A stretch of 64,000 bases of DNA from NCBI RefSeq assembly GCF_027580225.2, contig NC_073358.2, positions 9,305,501-9,369,500 of the forward strand, given 5' to 3'. The translations under genes and the position numbers were made by a program. This DNA is from Misgurnus anguillicaudatus. Its lineage: Eukaryota > Chordata > Actinopteri > Cypriniformes > Cobitidae. Shown piece by piece: positions 14,801 through 28,100 of the stretch. Each line of letters starts with the position of its first letter. Position 1 is the stretch's first letter. The notes under the pieces were generated by a model. It ran no database searches. It was not told the DNA's origin and saw only the letters and a list, made by a program, of their open reading frames with translations.

Positions 14801-17800
14801 ATCTGGTGCACCATTGACTTTCATAGTATGAAAAAGTAATACTGTGGAAGTGAATGGTGCCCCTAAGCTATTCGGCTATTAACACTTTTCAATCTTAACT
14901 TGTGTTTAGCAGAACAAAGAAATTTATACAGGTTTGGATCAACTTGAGGGTGAATAAATGATGACATAATTTTACCTCTCTATACCTTTCACACATTACC
15001 TTTATTTTGTAATTTTGTTTCATAATCTATTGTTTTGTTGCACTGTCAGGCAATGATTGGTGTTGCTTTCTCTTTGGGATTCACATTGGGGCCGTTAATG
15101 GGAGCATATTTCGCTCTGAGGCTCAAAGACGGCGAGATGTTTTATCAAGGACCCGCCATGCTGGCCGTCCTGTTTTCTTTAGCAGATCTGCTTTTCATTT
15201 TCTTCACACTACCAGAGACTTTACAGAAGGACAACAAGGTGACAATATAATTCAAATTACTGATGCCTTTGGAAAAATAGTATTTTAGATTTGTAACATA
15301 TGCAACCCTGTACCACAAAAGTAGCACCAGTAGCCAATAATACATTGTATAGGTCAAAATTATAAATGTTTTATGGCAAAAATCATTAGGATATTAAAGG
15401 GATAGTTCACCCAAAAATGAAAATAACATCATTAATGACTTACCCTCATGTCTCGTAAGACCTCCGTTCATTTTCGGAACACAGTTTAAGATGTTTTATA
15501 TTTAGTCCGAGAGCTTGTTGACCCTTCATTGAAAATCTACGTACTGTCCATGTCCAGAAAGGTAATAAAAACATCATTAAAGTAGTCCATGTGACATTAG
15601 TGGGTCAGTTAGAATGTGTTGAAGCATCAAAAATACATTTTACAAAAATTACGACTTTAATCAGCATTGTCTTTTCTTCCATGTCTGTTGTAAAGCGCAT
15701 GCGCGAGATTAAAGTCACGTGACTGCAGTGACGTGGATGACGTGTTATCCTCAGACATGTTTGCGAAGTTTTTTTTTCAAATATACAACGTGCGTCTCCT
15801 TCAGACTGTAAACGAAGCCCGGACACACACACACAAAAAAAGAACAGCTGGGGCGCACCAGATAACACGTCAGCCGCGTCATAAGTCATCCGAAGAGAAG
15901 ACAATGCTGAATAAAGTAATTTTTGTTATTTTTGGACCAAATTGTATTTTCGATGCTTCAACACATTCAGACCCTCTGATGTCATATGGACTACTTTGAT
16001 GATGTTTTTATTACCTTTCTGGACATGGACAGTATACCGTACGTAGATTTTCAATGAAGGTTCAACAAGCTCTCGGACTAAATATAAAACATCTTAAACT
16101 CTAACAGGTCTTACGAGTTTGGAACACATGAGGGTGAGTCCTTAATTATATTATTTTCATTTTTGGGTGAACTATCCCTTTAAGTAAAGATCATGTTCCA
16201 TGAAGAAATGTAGTAATTTTCCTATTTTAAATATAAAAATAAAATGAATTATCATTATTATTTATCATTGATTCTTTGCACCGTCAGATTCCAGACTTTC
16301 AGATAGTTGTATCTCGGCCAAATATTGTCCTATCCTAACAAATCATTATCTCGAAACTTGCACGCTTACCTAAACATTTGAGTTGTAATCTTTACCTAAA
16401 CAGGTTTAAATTTAGTTAAATTAGAATTGACATTATGGAAATAATTCATGTTTTATACCTCACAGGGATCATCAGGAACTCCAGGCATTCAACAATCCGG
16501 AGATCTTCTTCACCCCGCAGCACTTTTCAATTTCACTGCTGTCACAAGAACAGAGAATCCACCCTCTGAACAAAGTCAGTCCAATGTTTGAAACGGTTTT
16601 GCAGTAATACTGTATAATAAAATAGAACACGCATCACAGTATTTCTTTGTAATAGTTTATCCATTTTTCCATTAGGAATGCAAAATCTGAAAAGGCTCGG
16701 ACTGGTTTATTTCACATATTTGTTTCTTTTCTCCGGGTTGGAATTCACCCTGAGTTTCTTAACACACCAGCGCTTCCAGTTTTCCAGGTACAGCTTAAAT
16801 ACCACAGTAAAGTACCGTAAAAAAACACAACGGCACAAAATCTTGAAATGTCCAGTGACTTTAGCAATGTTTTCTTTGCAGTGCAACTAGAGCTATAACT
16901 ATAACTAAGCTACTATAACTAAAGCTGAAAATTCTGAAAATTTAAGCATTCATTACATTTCATGTAACATAAAGCTTCTCATTGTCAGTCAAAGTTAATT
17001 GATTTTAAGGTCAGGGTCATGAGGTGTGACGCACAAAGCAGCTCATAAGTTCATTTCTGTAAGACCGTAAGGAACCAGGAAGTTTAATATTTTTATTGTA
17101 CATGACAAACAACAGGAATGATGGATCGGGAGCAAAGGTTGAAGTGACCCCAGCACCCACAGTAAAACACTACTGATGTACCCCTTCCATCAGTTTAGCA
17201 ATAACCGAATCCCATGTAACCCCCTTATCTGTGCTTTAATAATTTCAATGCTCATGTCTTCTCTTTTAGCATGCAGCAGGGTAAAATGTTCTTTTTTATC
17301 GGCATCACCATGGCTGTGATCCAGGGAGGCTATGCCCGCAGGATCAAACCGGATCATCAGATCCAGACTGTTAGCTTGGTAAACTCTTTCATGCATTAAC
17401 GAATCACAAGTCTATTAAAACAGCTATTTTTGTATGACTTTCTTGGAACTAAGACTGTGACTCGCTTAATTATTTACAACTTAAAAGACGCACAAATATT
17501 TATTTTCATTTCTATTTCAGGCGATTATATTGCTTATACCGGCCTTTCTGCTCATTGGAATAGCATGGAATTTGACACTGCTCTATTCTGGCTTGTTTTT
17601 GTACTCCTTTGGTAAGCAAGTATGCAGTTGTAATGCATTTTTAATGCAGTTTTTGCTGTATTTGTAAACATTTTATTTTATAATTTTGCAGCTGCTGCAA
17701 TCGTTGTTCCTTGCCTTTCAGCGCAAGTTTCTGGGCATGGTGAGTTTTTTTGAGTATTTTTTTCTAAGAACATCATGAGATGAGATGTTTAAATTATGTG

Positions 17801-18147
17801 TGTTGCTGTATTAGGCTCATCTAGTCAGAAGGGAACAGTAATGGGAATCCTTCGGAGTCTTGGAGCTTTAGCCCGTGCACTGGGCCCTACTGTGGCTTCA
17901 TCAGGTAAATAAGTAACCTAATAATCTAACAGTTTTAAATGCTTTTGTGGATGACTTATGTAATTATGTAAACAAATGCTTTAACCTTGCTTAAATGTCT
18001 CACCCACAAACCATAACCAGATTGTGTGTTGTTTTTTTTTCAGTGTACTGGTTGGCTGGACCAGAAGTATGCTTTATGTTGAGTTCAGCTTCCCTTATAG
18101 TGCCTCTGATTTTACTGAACAGACTGAAAAGACAAAAGGAGGAATAA
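11823..18147 (+). CDS. mfsd10: Major facilitator superfamily domain-containing protein 10
   Basis: Twelve coding exons: 11823-11972, 12212-12308, 12404-12507, 14487-14645, 15050-15238, 16466-16574, 16676-16787, 17270-17378, 17521-17611, 17692-17739, 17815-17904 and 18044-18147. All phases agree, giving 453 aa; human MFSD10 is about 455 aa. It is a twelve-helix transporter related to tetracycline/H+ antiporters and described as an organic anion carrier. Diagnostic segments are LLLDLLGFTLILPLLPSILD in helix 1, GALSDDYGRKPLL (the MFS loop 2-3 signature), SRVVGGICKGNVSL and GLVYFTYLFLFSGLEFTLSF. The start follows a short acidic N-terminus with no signal peptide. The intron between coding exons 3 and 4 carries a GC-rich tandem array, and the one after exon 5 carries a foldback MITE. 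Confidence 0.96.
12540..12960. repeat. Probable Tc1/mariner remnant in an mfsd10 intron
   Basis: Begins with AGTACTTTGCAAAAGTCTTA, which resembles the inverted end of fish Tc1-like elements. No opposite end or intact transposase was found. Confidence 0.4.
13010..14280. repeat. GC-rich tandem array, about 348-bp unit
   Basis: GAGTTTACTCG followed by CATTCG and CGTGAAA recurs at 13077, 13251, 13599 and 13948, with a final GAG at 14279. Steps are 174, 348, 349 and 331 bp, so the first unit is half length. Each unit also contains GGTCCTGATTGGTTAACAC, TTTCCCGCGGCAACGCTCAA and CTCTACCGCGTCTGGTG. Reading frames beginning MSLLASF in successive units are repeat artefacts. Confidence 0.92.
15398..16179. 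mobile_element. TTAA-flanked foldback MITE in an mfsd10 intron
   Basis: Ends AGGGATAGTTCACCCAAAAA and TTTTTGGGTGAACTATCCCT are flanked by TTAA. The inner arms are also inverted (GAGAGCTTGTTGACCCTTCA against TGAAGGTTCAACAAGCTCTC), so the element can fold almost end to end. Same end family at about 29900-30106 and 38346-39903. Confidence 0.88.
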
Positions 18148-18183
18148 GACATGGAGTCTCAGTCTGATCAGACCTCTGACACT

Positions 18184-18322
18184 GTTACATATATGCATTT
18201 GGCAGATGCTTGGCAGTGACTTCAATCTGTACTTTTTTTTATCGGTATGTGTGTTTTTTGGGATTCGAACCCATGACCTTTGCACTGTTAACCCAATGCT
18301 ATACCAAACGAGCAACGGGAAC
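18184..18322 (-). repeat. tRNA-headed SINE downstream of mfsd10
   Basis: On the minus strand TGGTATAGCATTGGGTTAAC (A box) precedes CATGGGTTCGAATCCC (B box). The tail at 18188 resembles the widespread GCATTTGGCAGATGCTT fish SINE tail. It lies in the mfsd10 3' UTR or just after it. Confidence 0.65.
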
Positions 18323-18359
18323 ACTTGTTAACCATCTGAAATGTGTGCAGTTTTTATGA

Positions 18360-18940
18360 AAACCAATAAAAGGTACTATTAGTAGAGCCTAGAATGATTA
18401 TAGACCATAGATTGTAAAAAAAAGATATACAGATAAAGATATACATGTTATAGACATACATTACGGTACGATGCTTATTATGATACTTTATGAATGTTTT
18501 ATGATTGTATTTTTTTAACAAAACTTTATTATCATGAAGATGTTTTACAACACTTTACTACGTTTATATAAATGTATTACTGAAATAAAAATATGGGGAT
18601 GCTTGGATTAAAAATTATATATTTTTTATGACTGAATGTAACTTTTCAATCAGATTTTTTTTTAAATAAAGATGAACTTCATCACGCGAAACAGTGTTTT
18701 TTATTTATTATTAAAAATTATTTAGATTGTAATGCTAAAAGATAAACAATCACTTTTTTGCCGAACTTTAAATTTTTATTATAACATGGCACAACTTTGG
18801 CTAATATAATAACAGTAATGCTTTTGTGTTATTCAACCATGTTAAATAAAATCATTAAAAAAAAATCCTTGAGTTTAACCTATGTATAATTAATAAGTTA
18901 ATACAGGGCTGCACGGATAGATTGGAGTTTGACATTAAAG
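18360..18940. other. Intergenic region between mfsd10 and secisbp2
   Basis: Very AT-rich. AATAAA hexamers occur at 18365 (CCAATAAAAGG), near 18584 and near 18666; the first two could serve mfsd10. Nothing else recognised. Confidence 0.5.
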
Positions 18941-19155
18941 TACCGCGAGAGCGATTCGAATAGTGGGCTTTGAATCGCTCTCGCGGAACTATCTGCGCAG
19001 CGCTGCATGAAGTCGAATAAATCAACAGACCATTTCATAATAAAAGTCCCTCATCTAGCCTGTCAACTTTGAGATTAATCTTTATTATTTGGCCTAGCAG
19101 TTTTACCTCAGAGGGGGTACGCGTTTTTAAAATGGAGTCTATCAAAGACCGAAAG
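18941..19155 (+). promoter_or_regulatory. secisbp2 promoter with CGCGAGA hairpin and shared core block
   Basis: Two 20-bp arms (18941-18960 and 18969-18988) match as inverted repeats at 18 of 20 positions and centre on CGCGAGAGCGATTC. The block TCTGCGCAGCGCTGCATG follows at 18992 and is part of a 23-bp stretch (to 19014) identical to one upstream of malt1. The start codon follows at 19132. Confidence 0.6.
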
Positions 19156-22100
19156 GTATGAACTATCTTAATATCATTTAAAACCCTTTCGTTATCTCTC
19201 AACTGTTTACACGAGCTCAGACGCCTGTCTAAAGATCTATCTAGAAATCCCATATGGCTCGGCACGACACAGAAGAGCTGCTGAAAGCTGTCTAGAACTA
19301 AACATGCGACTTTATGATGTTAAATTTGACATGTAAGGTGGTAGTCGATAGGTATAGGTTCGAATCAAAGAAGTTTGCATGTTGTTTACTGCTGACGAGA
19401 TTTTTAGCTGACTGCTAACCAATCCAAAGTGATGTTTATTACGACATCAGCCTTACAAAACATACACGTTTACTTACAGCTAGTTAAAATAGTTAAATCC
19501 AGATGATTACGAGGTGTACCAGACAGGTAAGCGTGTTTGGAAACTGTCTGACTTTGATTGAGAGGTTTATGACATTACTAGTCATTACTATTTTGTTTAC
19601 TAGTGTGTGTAACCTTTAATCTTTACTGCGCCATTATATAACTGTTAATATTTTACACACAGATGCAGTATCGTTTACTTAAACACTGCTTAGTCATATT
19701 AAACGTTTATTCAAGTGTATATTTATTTTTAAGCCTGCCATTTTAATTTCACTGTGCATGTTGTTTTCTCAACACTGTTCTTTGAACCCATAGATATTCA
19801 GGGTTGGAGTTTTGGATCAGCTGAGTTTGTTGGATGCATAGCCATCTACTACAAGAAAACAGAAATGGAGAATATGAAAAGGTTATTATAATGAGAATTA
19901 TTGCAAATATGAATCTTTATTCTTTTACACTATCAGAATCTGTACAGCTAGTTAGATTATCAGTTTACTTATTGTTTTGTATTTCAGAACTCAACCTAAA
20001 GATCAGACATGTCAATCCTCACCTGAAGACTGGTTCAAAAGAAGGCAGAGATCTCAGCATGACACAGCCGAGAGAAAACACGGGCACAACGGCGTTCCCA
20101 ACAGGACTGCTGATCTCAAAATGAAGCAGACCGAAAAGGTCTAGTAAGATAAAACAAGTTTGACCGCATAATCTCGTGTTAAGATACACCGATGTATCGG
20201 CCGATTTTGATAAATTTAAACTATCTACATATCGCCTGTAGCATAAAAAAGGCTGATATAACAAACCGATAATTAAATAATAACCTGATCTTGAGGGTGT
20301 CGAAAACCTATTCGATGGTAAGGATATCCTCTGAAAATTGTCATTGTCGTATTTGTATTTTTTATCTTACTTTCTGCCTCTCTTATAATGTCGGCATTTT
20401 AAAGGTGCCATGGTATGAAAATCTGACTTTTTCCATGTTTAAGTGCTATGATTGGGTCCCCAGTGCTTCTATCAACCTAGAAAATGTGAAGAAGATCAAC
20501 CCATTACCTTAGTTTTGGTAAACCATTCTCTACAAGCACATGAAAAAATAGGTCGTTGAAATTTGGCTCTCCTTATGATGTCATAATGAGCTTTTATTAT
20601 AATAATACCGCCCCTTAATCTGCACAATCCAATCACAGCACTGCCATTTAGTGCAGAGAAAAGCACATTTGAGTTTTAATTGCAACAAACCACCATCATT
20701 GTGATCAGTGTTTGAATTTCATCAGCTCATTTGTTTGAGTCCATATTCCATATTCAGTACAAATAATTTGATGATGCAGCAATAAACTAGCTAGTATCCA
20801 TAAACGCATGTGTTAAGTTAAACCAATATAAAAAAATATTTATTTTAACGACATAATTTCAGATTAAGTAAGCAAGGGCAAATATCAGTAATCAGAATCT
20901 ACAGATAGTTAAAACCGTTAGTGGCTAAATTAATTATATCGGTGCATTTCCATTGCGGAATCAGAATCTGACGATAGTTGAAATCAGTATTGGCTAAATT
21001 AATCGTATTGCAGTTTTGATAGTGAATTTTTTTAATGATTTGATGATGCAGCAATAAACTAGCTAGTATCCAAACACGTGTGTTAAGTTAAACCAGTATC
21101 AAAAAAATATTTATTGTAACGACAGAATTTCAGATTAAGTAAGCAAGGGCAAATATCGGTAATCAAAATCTACCGATAGTTAAAATCGGTAGTGACAAAA
21201 TTAATTATATCTGTGCATTCCCATTGAGGTATCAGAATCTGCCGATAGTTGAAATCGGTATTAATCGCATTACAGTTTTGATAGTGGATTTAATTTTTTT
21301 GTATTGCAGGTTTAATAGTGGATTTATATATTTTTTAACCTTACAGATGATAAAACTAATTTGACAGCATAATCTCAAGTGACCAAATTGAGATGAACCA
21401 ATGTATCGCTTATGTTTTAATCAGTTTAAACCATCCACATATTGGCTATAGCTGATATAACAAACCGATAATTTATTAATTAACCACTTGATAACCTATT
21501 TGATGGCAAAGATGTCCCTTTAAAGATTAAGCAAGCAAAGGCAAATATTTGCAACTGAATCAGCTGATAGTTAAAATCGGTATCAGCTAAATTATTTGCA
21601 TCGCTGGATTGTCATTTTGGTTTCACGATCAGCCGATAGTTAAAATTGGCTAAATCAATTGCATTGGTCATTCCCATTGCGGTATCAGAATCTGTTGATA
21701 GCTGAAATCTATATCGGCAAAATTAATCGTATTGGTGCATACTAGCCATTTTGGTATCAGAATCTGCCGATAGTTAAAATTGGCAAAATTAATCGAATCG
21801 GTCATTCTTGTTGTGGTATCAAAATCTGCCGATAGTTAAAATACAGTAAAATGAATCGTATCCATGCATACCCATTTGCAGGTATATTTTATTGCAGATT
21901 TAAATTTATTTGTACTCTTGCAGATATGGAAAGATAATAGATCGGATCCTTCATCTCAGGACAAAAGAATCAATAGGCGATCTTCAGACAGAAAAGGTAA
22001 TTGTAAGTTTTAAAACCCATATTAAAATCATAATTTTCTGACAAAATATTAAAATCACTTTTATTTTCAGGTTACAGAGGGACCAAACCTTCCCCAGATC

Positions 22101-25100
22101 CTACTGAAAAAGCCAAGTCAGCAGTGACATGCAGCAGCACTTTTCAAATGCAACTTGCAGATTTTCCTGAATTGGGTGACATCACACCCAGTAACCCTGC
22201 ACTAAACTCTTGGCACCTGGAACCATCGGCGAGTGGTTCACTAATGCCAGAAGAGCGTCAAAGTTCACCAGCAGTTACTTGCAAGGTAATTTTCATGCAT
22301 GGTGGTATCAGAGAAAGAACACAACGTGCTTTTCAAGCACAAACTTATTACCAATATGTGTTTTTTCTGGTTCACTGAAGCAAGCCAATTTTTTCTTAAT
22401 GTTAGAATGTACCAAAGCGAAGAACAAAGTCGTCGGCATGGCATGTCCCGTCAACCGGAAAATGTGACATTCCATCAGCTGTAACAGCAGGTAAAATTTT
22501 TCCAAACACCAGGATGAATTCAACATGGAGCAGCATTTAAAATATTTTAGGGCAGGACTTAATATGAATCATCAGGAATTGATTGGACCATGAAAAGTTA
22601 TTTTTATATGACAGGTGATGCTTAGTGACTTGTAATGAAAAGGAAAGTAGGAGAGTAAATTATTGCTTTTTGTTTGAGAAATATTATAAAGACAAATTTT
22701 TCTTGTTTTAAAATAATGTGTGCTGATTGGAAAAGAATTAAAATTATGTAAACATCATCATGACCTTTTAAAATTACATTGTGAGATGAATAAATGATAA
22801 CATATTGTTTCTAATCCTATCTGATTTAGATCAGGATAATTCAGTTTGTGTTCCCACTGGACCTCCATCCTGGGCCAATGTTGCATCTCAGCCTCCAAAA
22901 GTTATCCAGAAAAGCCCCAAATCCAACGGATCATCTCAGGTACATTTAGCATCTTCAGGATATACTGTACAACATGGACACGCAAACCAACATTTTGTTT
23001 ATTGTGTCAAGGAGGATTTATCAGGACAACCAGCAGAGCAGAAAACCGATAAGAGAAAGAGAAAGAAAAAGAAGAAAACTAAAAAGACCCCAGAGGACAT
23101 GAAGGAGCAGATACCAGAAGAACATTTGATCCAACAGGAACCTCCAAAGTTTGAAGTGAAAATCTATTTGTCTGTCAATCAATGTAATTTTCAATGAGAT
23201 TCAAAGTGGTTAAATGGATTTATAAATAACTGATGAACAGTGTTGGGGGTAACGCATTACAAGTAACGCATTACTTTTTAAATGTACATATATTAATATT
23301 TGAGTTACTTTTACAAAAAAAGTAATGCAAGTTACTTTTTTAGTTTAATTTGATTTAAAAAAAATTATTTACTGAATTAAACTATATGTAGTCACATTAT
23401 CCACTCTATGTGTACACCCCTGTGTGGGAACAGTTGAGTCAGAAACTGAGATGTCAGGGCAGAGCTCGACATTTTTGTGATGAAATATGCAATTTCTGAA
23501 TGCAGAACTTTGTATTCATTAAAAACACCTGCAAGGCCTGAAAGAAATCAAGCCTCAGCCAAGAAAAAGTAACGCAAAAGTAACTAAAAAGTAACGTAAG
23601 CATTACTTTCCATGAAAAGTAACGCAATTAGTTAGTAATATTGTAATGCATTAGTTTTAAAAGTAACTTTTCCCAACACTGCTGCTGAATAATAACTTGG
23701 CATTGTGTTCGCAGGATGAAGAGGAGTTTCCGGGCCTGTCGCTTGCGTCTGTGAGTTTATTCAGAGGCCAGCAGGCAACAATTCATAATGCAGTCATTAA
23801 ATGCCAAAAATTGAACACCTGTTCATTTATGACCATCTGTAATTGTATCGATTCAGGAACTCAGAGGACATTCTGTAGCACAGAAAGAAGAGATAAGATA
23901 CAAAACATCGACATCCACTTCTGCCTCTAGTGACACGAAGAAACAACAGGTTGGTATTCGAATAAACGCAGTGCAATGTCAAACGGGATACTAGTTGATG
24001 CATTTAAAGAAGATAGGACAGAAACAAGATTTTATTTAACTTATCGAAGTTGAGTTTTACCCCTTAACTCTGCAGACTAGTCAGAAGAAATCTAAAGTTC
24101 CCGTTCAGCTTGACCTGGGAAACATGTTGGCCGTCCTTGAGCAGAAGCAACAGTGTAAGAAATCGAAACAAGACCAACGGCCGGTGACGCTCTCAGGTAT
24201 TTGGCTGAAAATATTATTAGTTCATTTTCATATTTGCCTAATCCATTTGAAAGTTTTTGTAGGACAGCATCTAATAGGGCTGCACCATATTGAAGGAAAG
24301 TGCCATGTGTGACAACTTGTTTAAAAAAAATGCAATATGATATCCAGTAAGGTTTTAAGTACTGTATATAAAAAGAAAAATTATGTGTTTATAAATTATG
24401 TGCTTAAAAAACCTTCGTCATACTAACGCCAGGAATTTGCTGTCGTACCATGGCAATGATATTACGCACTGCCCGAAAATAGTCCCCTGCTATTGAAAGT
24501 TACCAAGGGGGCTATTTTCGGGCACTGCATAATATCATTGCGCCTGCTGCAGCCATGTTACGGCAGCAAAGTCCTTGATTATTACGCCAGAATGAGAGTA
24601 TAGTTCATAGCCATATCGGCCTAGAAAATCGCAACTTTTAATTTTACGTCAGTCTTAGTACACGATGTAACTACAGAAGACTCAGGTTTTAAATAGGAAA
24701 AGTATTGAAACTCTTTAGTCATTTTTGAGCGCGATGCTAATGGTCAATAAGATTTAATGGATTATGCTAAGCTATGCTAAAAGTGCTAGCGCCAGACCCG
24801 GAGATCCGCTGAATTTATTCCAAAAGGATAAAAATCAAATGTTTAACTCTATGGGAGCTGAAAAATGAGCATATTTTCAAAAAAAGTGAAGTGTCCGTTT
24901 AACAAGGTCCTTTTCTGAGCAATAGTTAACCTGTCAATGGAAAATGCAAATCCTTATAAAATCTCGTTTTTATTTTAAATTCTCATGTATATCATGTATG
25001 TTTTCTCATTTCTATCTAAAGCACTTTGAATTTCCCAGTGTATGAAATAAACTTGTCTTGCCTTGCCATCACATGTAAGCTAATAATCAAATCGTATTTT

Positions 25101-28100
25101 TTGTTGTCTCAGTTGGTGGAGCTCTGCCTGTGGTCCATAAGGAGCCTTCAGTTCAGAAGAAGGCATGGCAGCAAGAGAAGGTCCCTCACAACCCGCTGGA
25201 CTCCACCTGTCCTTTAGTGAAAAAGGGAAAGCAGCGAGAAGTTCCTAAAGCGAAAAAACCAACACCTCTCAAACGAGTAAGATGAGCTCGAGTTCTCATG
25301 TCGCCCACATATAAAACCAGCCTGCAAATCGGTGGCATACGTTTGGTGAACCATTGAGATGTTTTTGCTTGGTGCTGTTAAGGGCTTGTTTTTGTTGTGT
25401 GTAGGTCCTACGGCGTATGTTCCGCGTCAGTTTTCATTTATACTTTTGCAAACACACGCGCAGACCGCTGGTAGGCAGTATCCACACGTGTAACCACAGT
25501 AGCAGCGTGACCGTCAAAGAAGAAGGTTGGCAAGTTAACCCACAAACGAAGAAGAAACAGCAACTTGTTGTGTATGATTTGAGAAGACCAGCAATGATGG
25601 AAGTACATAAACATTGACTTTTGTTGCAGTTTGAGTTAAATCATTCTTCAACTTGGCTCATCTTTGTTTTCACCGTCGCAAACGGAAATACCTATGACGC
25701 AGTTTTTTTACCTGACGGGAGGGGTTCTGGTGGACCAATCACAGCGCTTGGGGTCTGCGTAGAACTGATGTGCTGTTAAAAATTTTGCGAGGTGCACATC
25801 AGGCTACGCACAGGCTACGGTAACCTACGGCGTAGAGTTTACGCACGACTATAAATCGGGCTTTAGTAGCACAGAAATTGTACACTTCTTTACTTAAATT
25901 TTCAGTGGACGGTATAGTAAAACATGTTTTGCTTTTATTATTTGAGGTCATTCTGCGAGAAAGAGAGGAGAGGAAACAGAACCGCCTGCTGGAGGAGACA
26001 GACCCAGCCCGACTGGTCACTCAGGCTTGCGAAATAGAAACGGATGAGAATCCTTCAGAAACAAGTCTGACTGATCATGACCAACATCTCACAGGTGATG
26101 AAAAAACAGCAGCCACTGTGACATTGTTCAATAAACTGTCATGTAATCTTTCCAACATTATCTTGCTTGGTCATGTTGCATCAGGGTTGCCAGGTTTCAC
26201 AGCAAAACCCACCCAAATACTGCTTAAAACTAGCCCAATTGCGTTCCAAGGGGGGGTCTCCAGTAAAAATTGTGTTCTGGTGGGAATACCTGCAATTTTG
26301 TTAGGGTTCTTCTGCAAACATTTGTATTCCCAGGGCTAAATATCACATTATTGGGTGTTGCTTCAACCCATGAAAGTGATAAACAGCCCACCCACGGCAA
26401 CAGTATTAAAGTAGCCTATTTCAAGAAAACCGTGGACTTGGCAACCCTGTGTTGAATGTACCATGTGTATGAAAAGGTCACTGACTTTGTCATTGGATCT
26501 AGGTGACGACTCTGAACTTGTTGATATTGAAGAACCAGAGATCGACCATCCCACCTTCGAGTCTAATCACGCATTGGATAACGGCATGGCGGAAAATGTG
26601 ACACTAAATCCCAATTCCAACCCTAATCTTCCCAAAATCCACAGCAGGAAGTTCAGAGAGTAAGAGTCTTTTTTTCTCCACAATTTATGTGAATTATCCC
26701 CTTAAGTCTGTAATTGACATACTTGATGTTTTTTTCTTCAGCTACTGCAACCAGGTGCTGAGCAAAGATGTAGATGAATGTGTGACCACTTTACTGAAGG
26801 AGCTGGTGAGGTTTCAGGATCGTCTTTATCAGAAAGACCCCATGAAGGCCCGGATGAAGCGTCGACTGGTCATGGGTCTCAGAGAGGTCCTGAAACATCT
26901 CAAACTCAGGAAGGTCAAGTGCGTTATCATATCGCCCAACTGCGAACGTATTCAGTCCAAAGGTACAGTACTGAATCGACATTCTGATTCATTGTACAGA
27001 TTCACAAAATCATGTTGCTTTTGATTCACTTTAATGTTCACCCAAATTTCATGTTGAGCTTTGAAACGGTGAAAAGAGGTCTTCGACCAACAAATCAAAT
27101 GACGTGTTGTAAAGCTGATGGGTGGTCTTGGGTTTTGCAGGTGGTCTAGATGAAGCACTTCACACTATCATTGACACATGTCGGGAACAGGGTGTGCCGT
27201 TTGTTTTCGCCTTGTCGAGAAAGGCATTGGGCCGCTGTGTTAGCAAAGCCGTCCCTGTTAGCTTAGTGGGCATCTTTAACTACGACGGTGCACAGGTGAG
27301 AGTCAGAAATATCTTTAGGATATTGCTGCTTAGAAGTATGGTAAAAGCTTTAGTGTGTCGCTCTTTTTCCAATGCCATAATAAAAAAATAATAAATGATG
27401 CCAACTGCATGTATATCTTCTCTTTTCATCGCATTTTGCACACAATTGTCACGGCCACAGGACCACTATCACAAAATGATCGAGTTATCATCTGAGGCCA
27501 GGACGGCCTACGAGGTGATGATTGCCAATCTAGAGGCTTCACCCCAGGATCAGGAACAGGAGGAGGAGACATCAGAAGAACCTTCAGGAACCGAAGAGCC
27601 AGAGTACAGTATGTCCTCATTTATTTTTTGCTAAACAAATTTTGTGCTGCTAAATGGTTTTGCCCGCATTACTGTGACCTCTTATTGAGTTTGTCCAGTA
27701 TTTAAATGTGTAACACATTTTAGCTTTGGGTATTGAATGTTAACTGTGTATGAAAAGAGGCTTAACCGAAAATTGTTAACTGTGAATGATTTCTTCATGC
27801 AATCCTTGGACGCTGTTATAAAAGCAAAAAGGTGACTCTCCCGAAATTAGACTTATGAGGTGTCATGAAATATTTTGATAAATGCAAAGTAAGAGTATCA
27901 AAATAAGAAGCATACAGTTACAAACATCTTTTCATGTACTATTTTGCACATGATATCAAATGACATCGTACATACCAATTTTGTTTTTTTTCATATTTAA
28001 TGGGGAAATTGTCATTACCGCAACGTGTCCATGACTGGATTTGGGTTCTTTGACATGAAAATATTTATAATTAAAAAAATCAAAAAATGTAAAGCTTCAG

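Noticed and set aside
19035..19265. Minus-strand 76-aa open frame at the secisbp2 5' end
   Set aside because: It overlaps the promoter and exon 1 on the other strand, shows no domain or family motif, and has no splice context. Chance is more likely.
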